From: Pseudomonadota bacterium
GTDB lineage: Bacteria > Pseudomonadota > Gammaproteobacteria > Burkholderiales > Burkholderiaceae_B
Assembly (NCBI GenBank): GCA_023437255.1
Contig: JAEZGR010000116.1
Coordinates: 1 to 7,957, forward strand
Direction: 5' to 3'
Length of the DNA: 7,957 bases
Shown here: one piece after another, positions 7,833 to 7,957 of the stretch
Layout: the number at the start of each line of letters is the position of its first letter
How positions within the stretch are numbered: position 1 is the stretch's first letter
The notes under the pieces: generated by a model
Seen by the model: only the letters and a program-made list of their open reading frames with translations
The model's database searches: none
What the model was told of the DNA's origin: nothing
Made by a program: the position numbers and the translations under genes

Positions 7833-7957
7833 CTACAACAGGCCATGTACGGCGGTAACCCTGGCCTGGGCGCTGCCTTGCGAAAACTCGATCTGCAGCG
7901 ACTCTCCAGCTTTTAAGTCTAACCCATTTTTTATGATGTTCCCCCGGGCGTCACGTG
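7833..7957 (-). CDS. xseA: Exonuclease VII large subunit, C-terminal end only (5' part outside the window)
   Basis: The minus strand is open from the right edge to TAG at 7833-7835, giving 40 residues ending VTAVHGLL. The pattern is a charged turn (RDARGNIIKNG), then LKAGESLQIEFSQGSAQARV. This matches the small beta-rich C-terminus of XseA, where a residue run of the type RD.G.(V/I)(V/I) is followed by (L/V).(A/P)G..L...F..G.A.A.V. XseA with several XseB subunits degrades single-stranded DNA from both ends in repair. The fragment is short and I recognise it by pattern only, so the name is likely rather than certain. Other proteins ending in a similar beta-hairpin are possible. The stop lies 116 nt before the sodB start on the same strand. 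Confidence 0.7.
   Translation of the reverse strand, partial: RDARGNIIKNGLDLKAGESLQIEFSQGSAQARVTAVHGLL

Overview
The window is chromosomal, GC-rich DNA with ordinary housekeeping and stress genes. It most likely comes from a betaproteobacterium of the order Burkholderiales, perhaps Alcaligenaceae. That placement rests on my recollection of how the ClpS, ClpA, SodB and cold-shock proteins look in that group, not on a search. No mobile element, CRISPR array, tRNA or rRNA is visible.

Layout. Positions 1-6103 hold five genes on the minus strand, read right to left: clpS, clpA, pqiA, pqiB and pqiC. The last of these runs off the left edge. ClpS and ClpA are the N-degron adaptor and unfoldase of the ClpAP protease. 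PqiA, PqiB and PqiC are the inner-membrane, MCE-domain and lipoprotein parts of an envelope-spanning lipid transport system. pqiA and pqiB are 3 nt apart, and pqiB and pqiC overlap by 4 nt, so pqiABC is a clear operon. clpA and pqiA are only about 68 nt apart, so read-through is plausible. clpS and clpA are separated by an unusually roomy 287 nt.

At 6104-6268 a divergent intergenic region separates clpS from a plus-strand cold-shock gene (6269-6514). This resembles the cspD-clpS-clpA arrangement of Escherichia coli. A plus-strand gene for an exported DUF192 protein follows and ends at 7101. A textbook intrinsic terminator, a 7-bp GC stem followed by nine T, lies inside the signal-peptide coding part of this DUF192 gene. 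This is the most unusual thing in the window.

The DUF192 gene converges on sodB (iron superoxide dismutase, minus strand, 7138-7716), with a 9-bp hairpin between them. Upstream of sodB, the right edge carries the last 40 codons of a minus-strand gene that looks like xseA (exonuclease VII large subunit). It lies in frame up to a TAG at 7833-7835.

The theme is stress and envelope homeostasis: regulated proteolysis, outer-membrane lipid transport, cold-shock RNA chaperoning and superoxide removal. I found no convincing new multi-gene system. The observations worth following are regulatory: the embedded terminator, the clp-pqi linkage, the extended Csp N-terminus, and several spacer hairpins.
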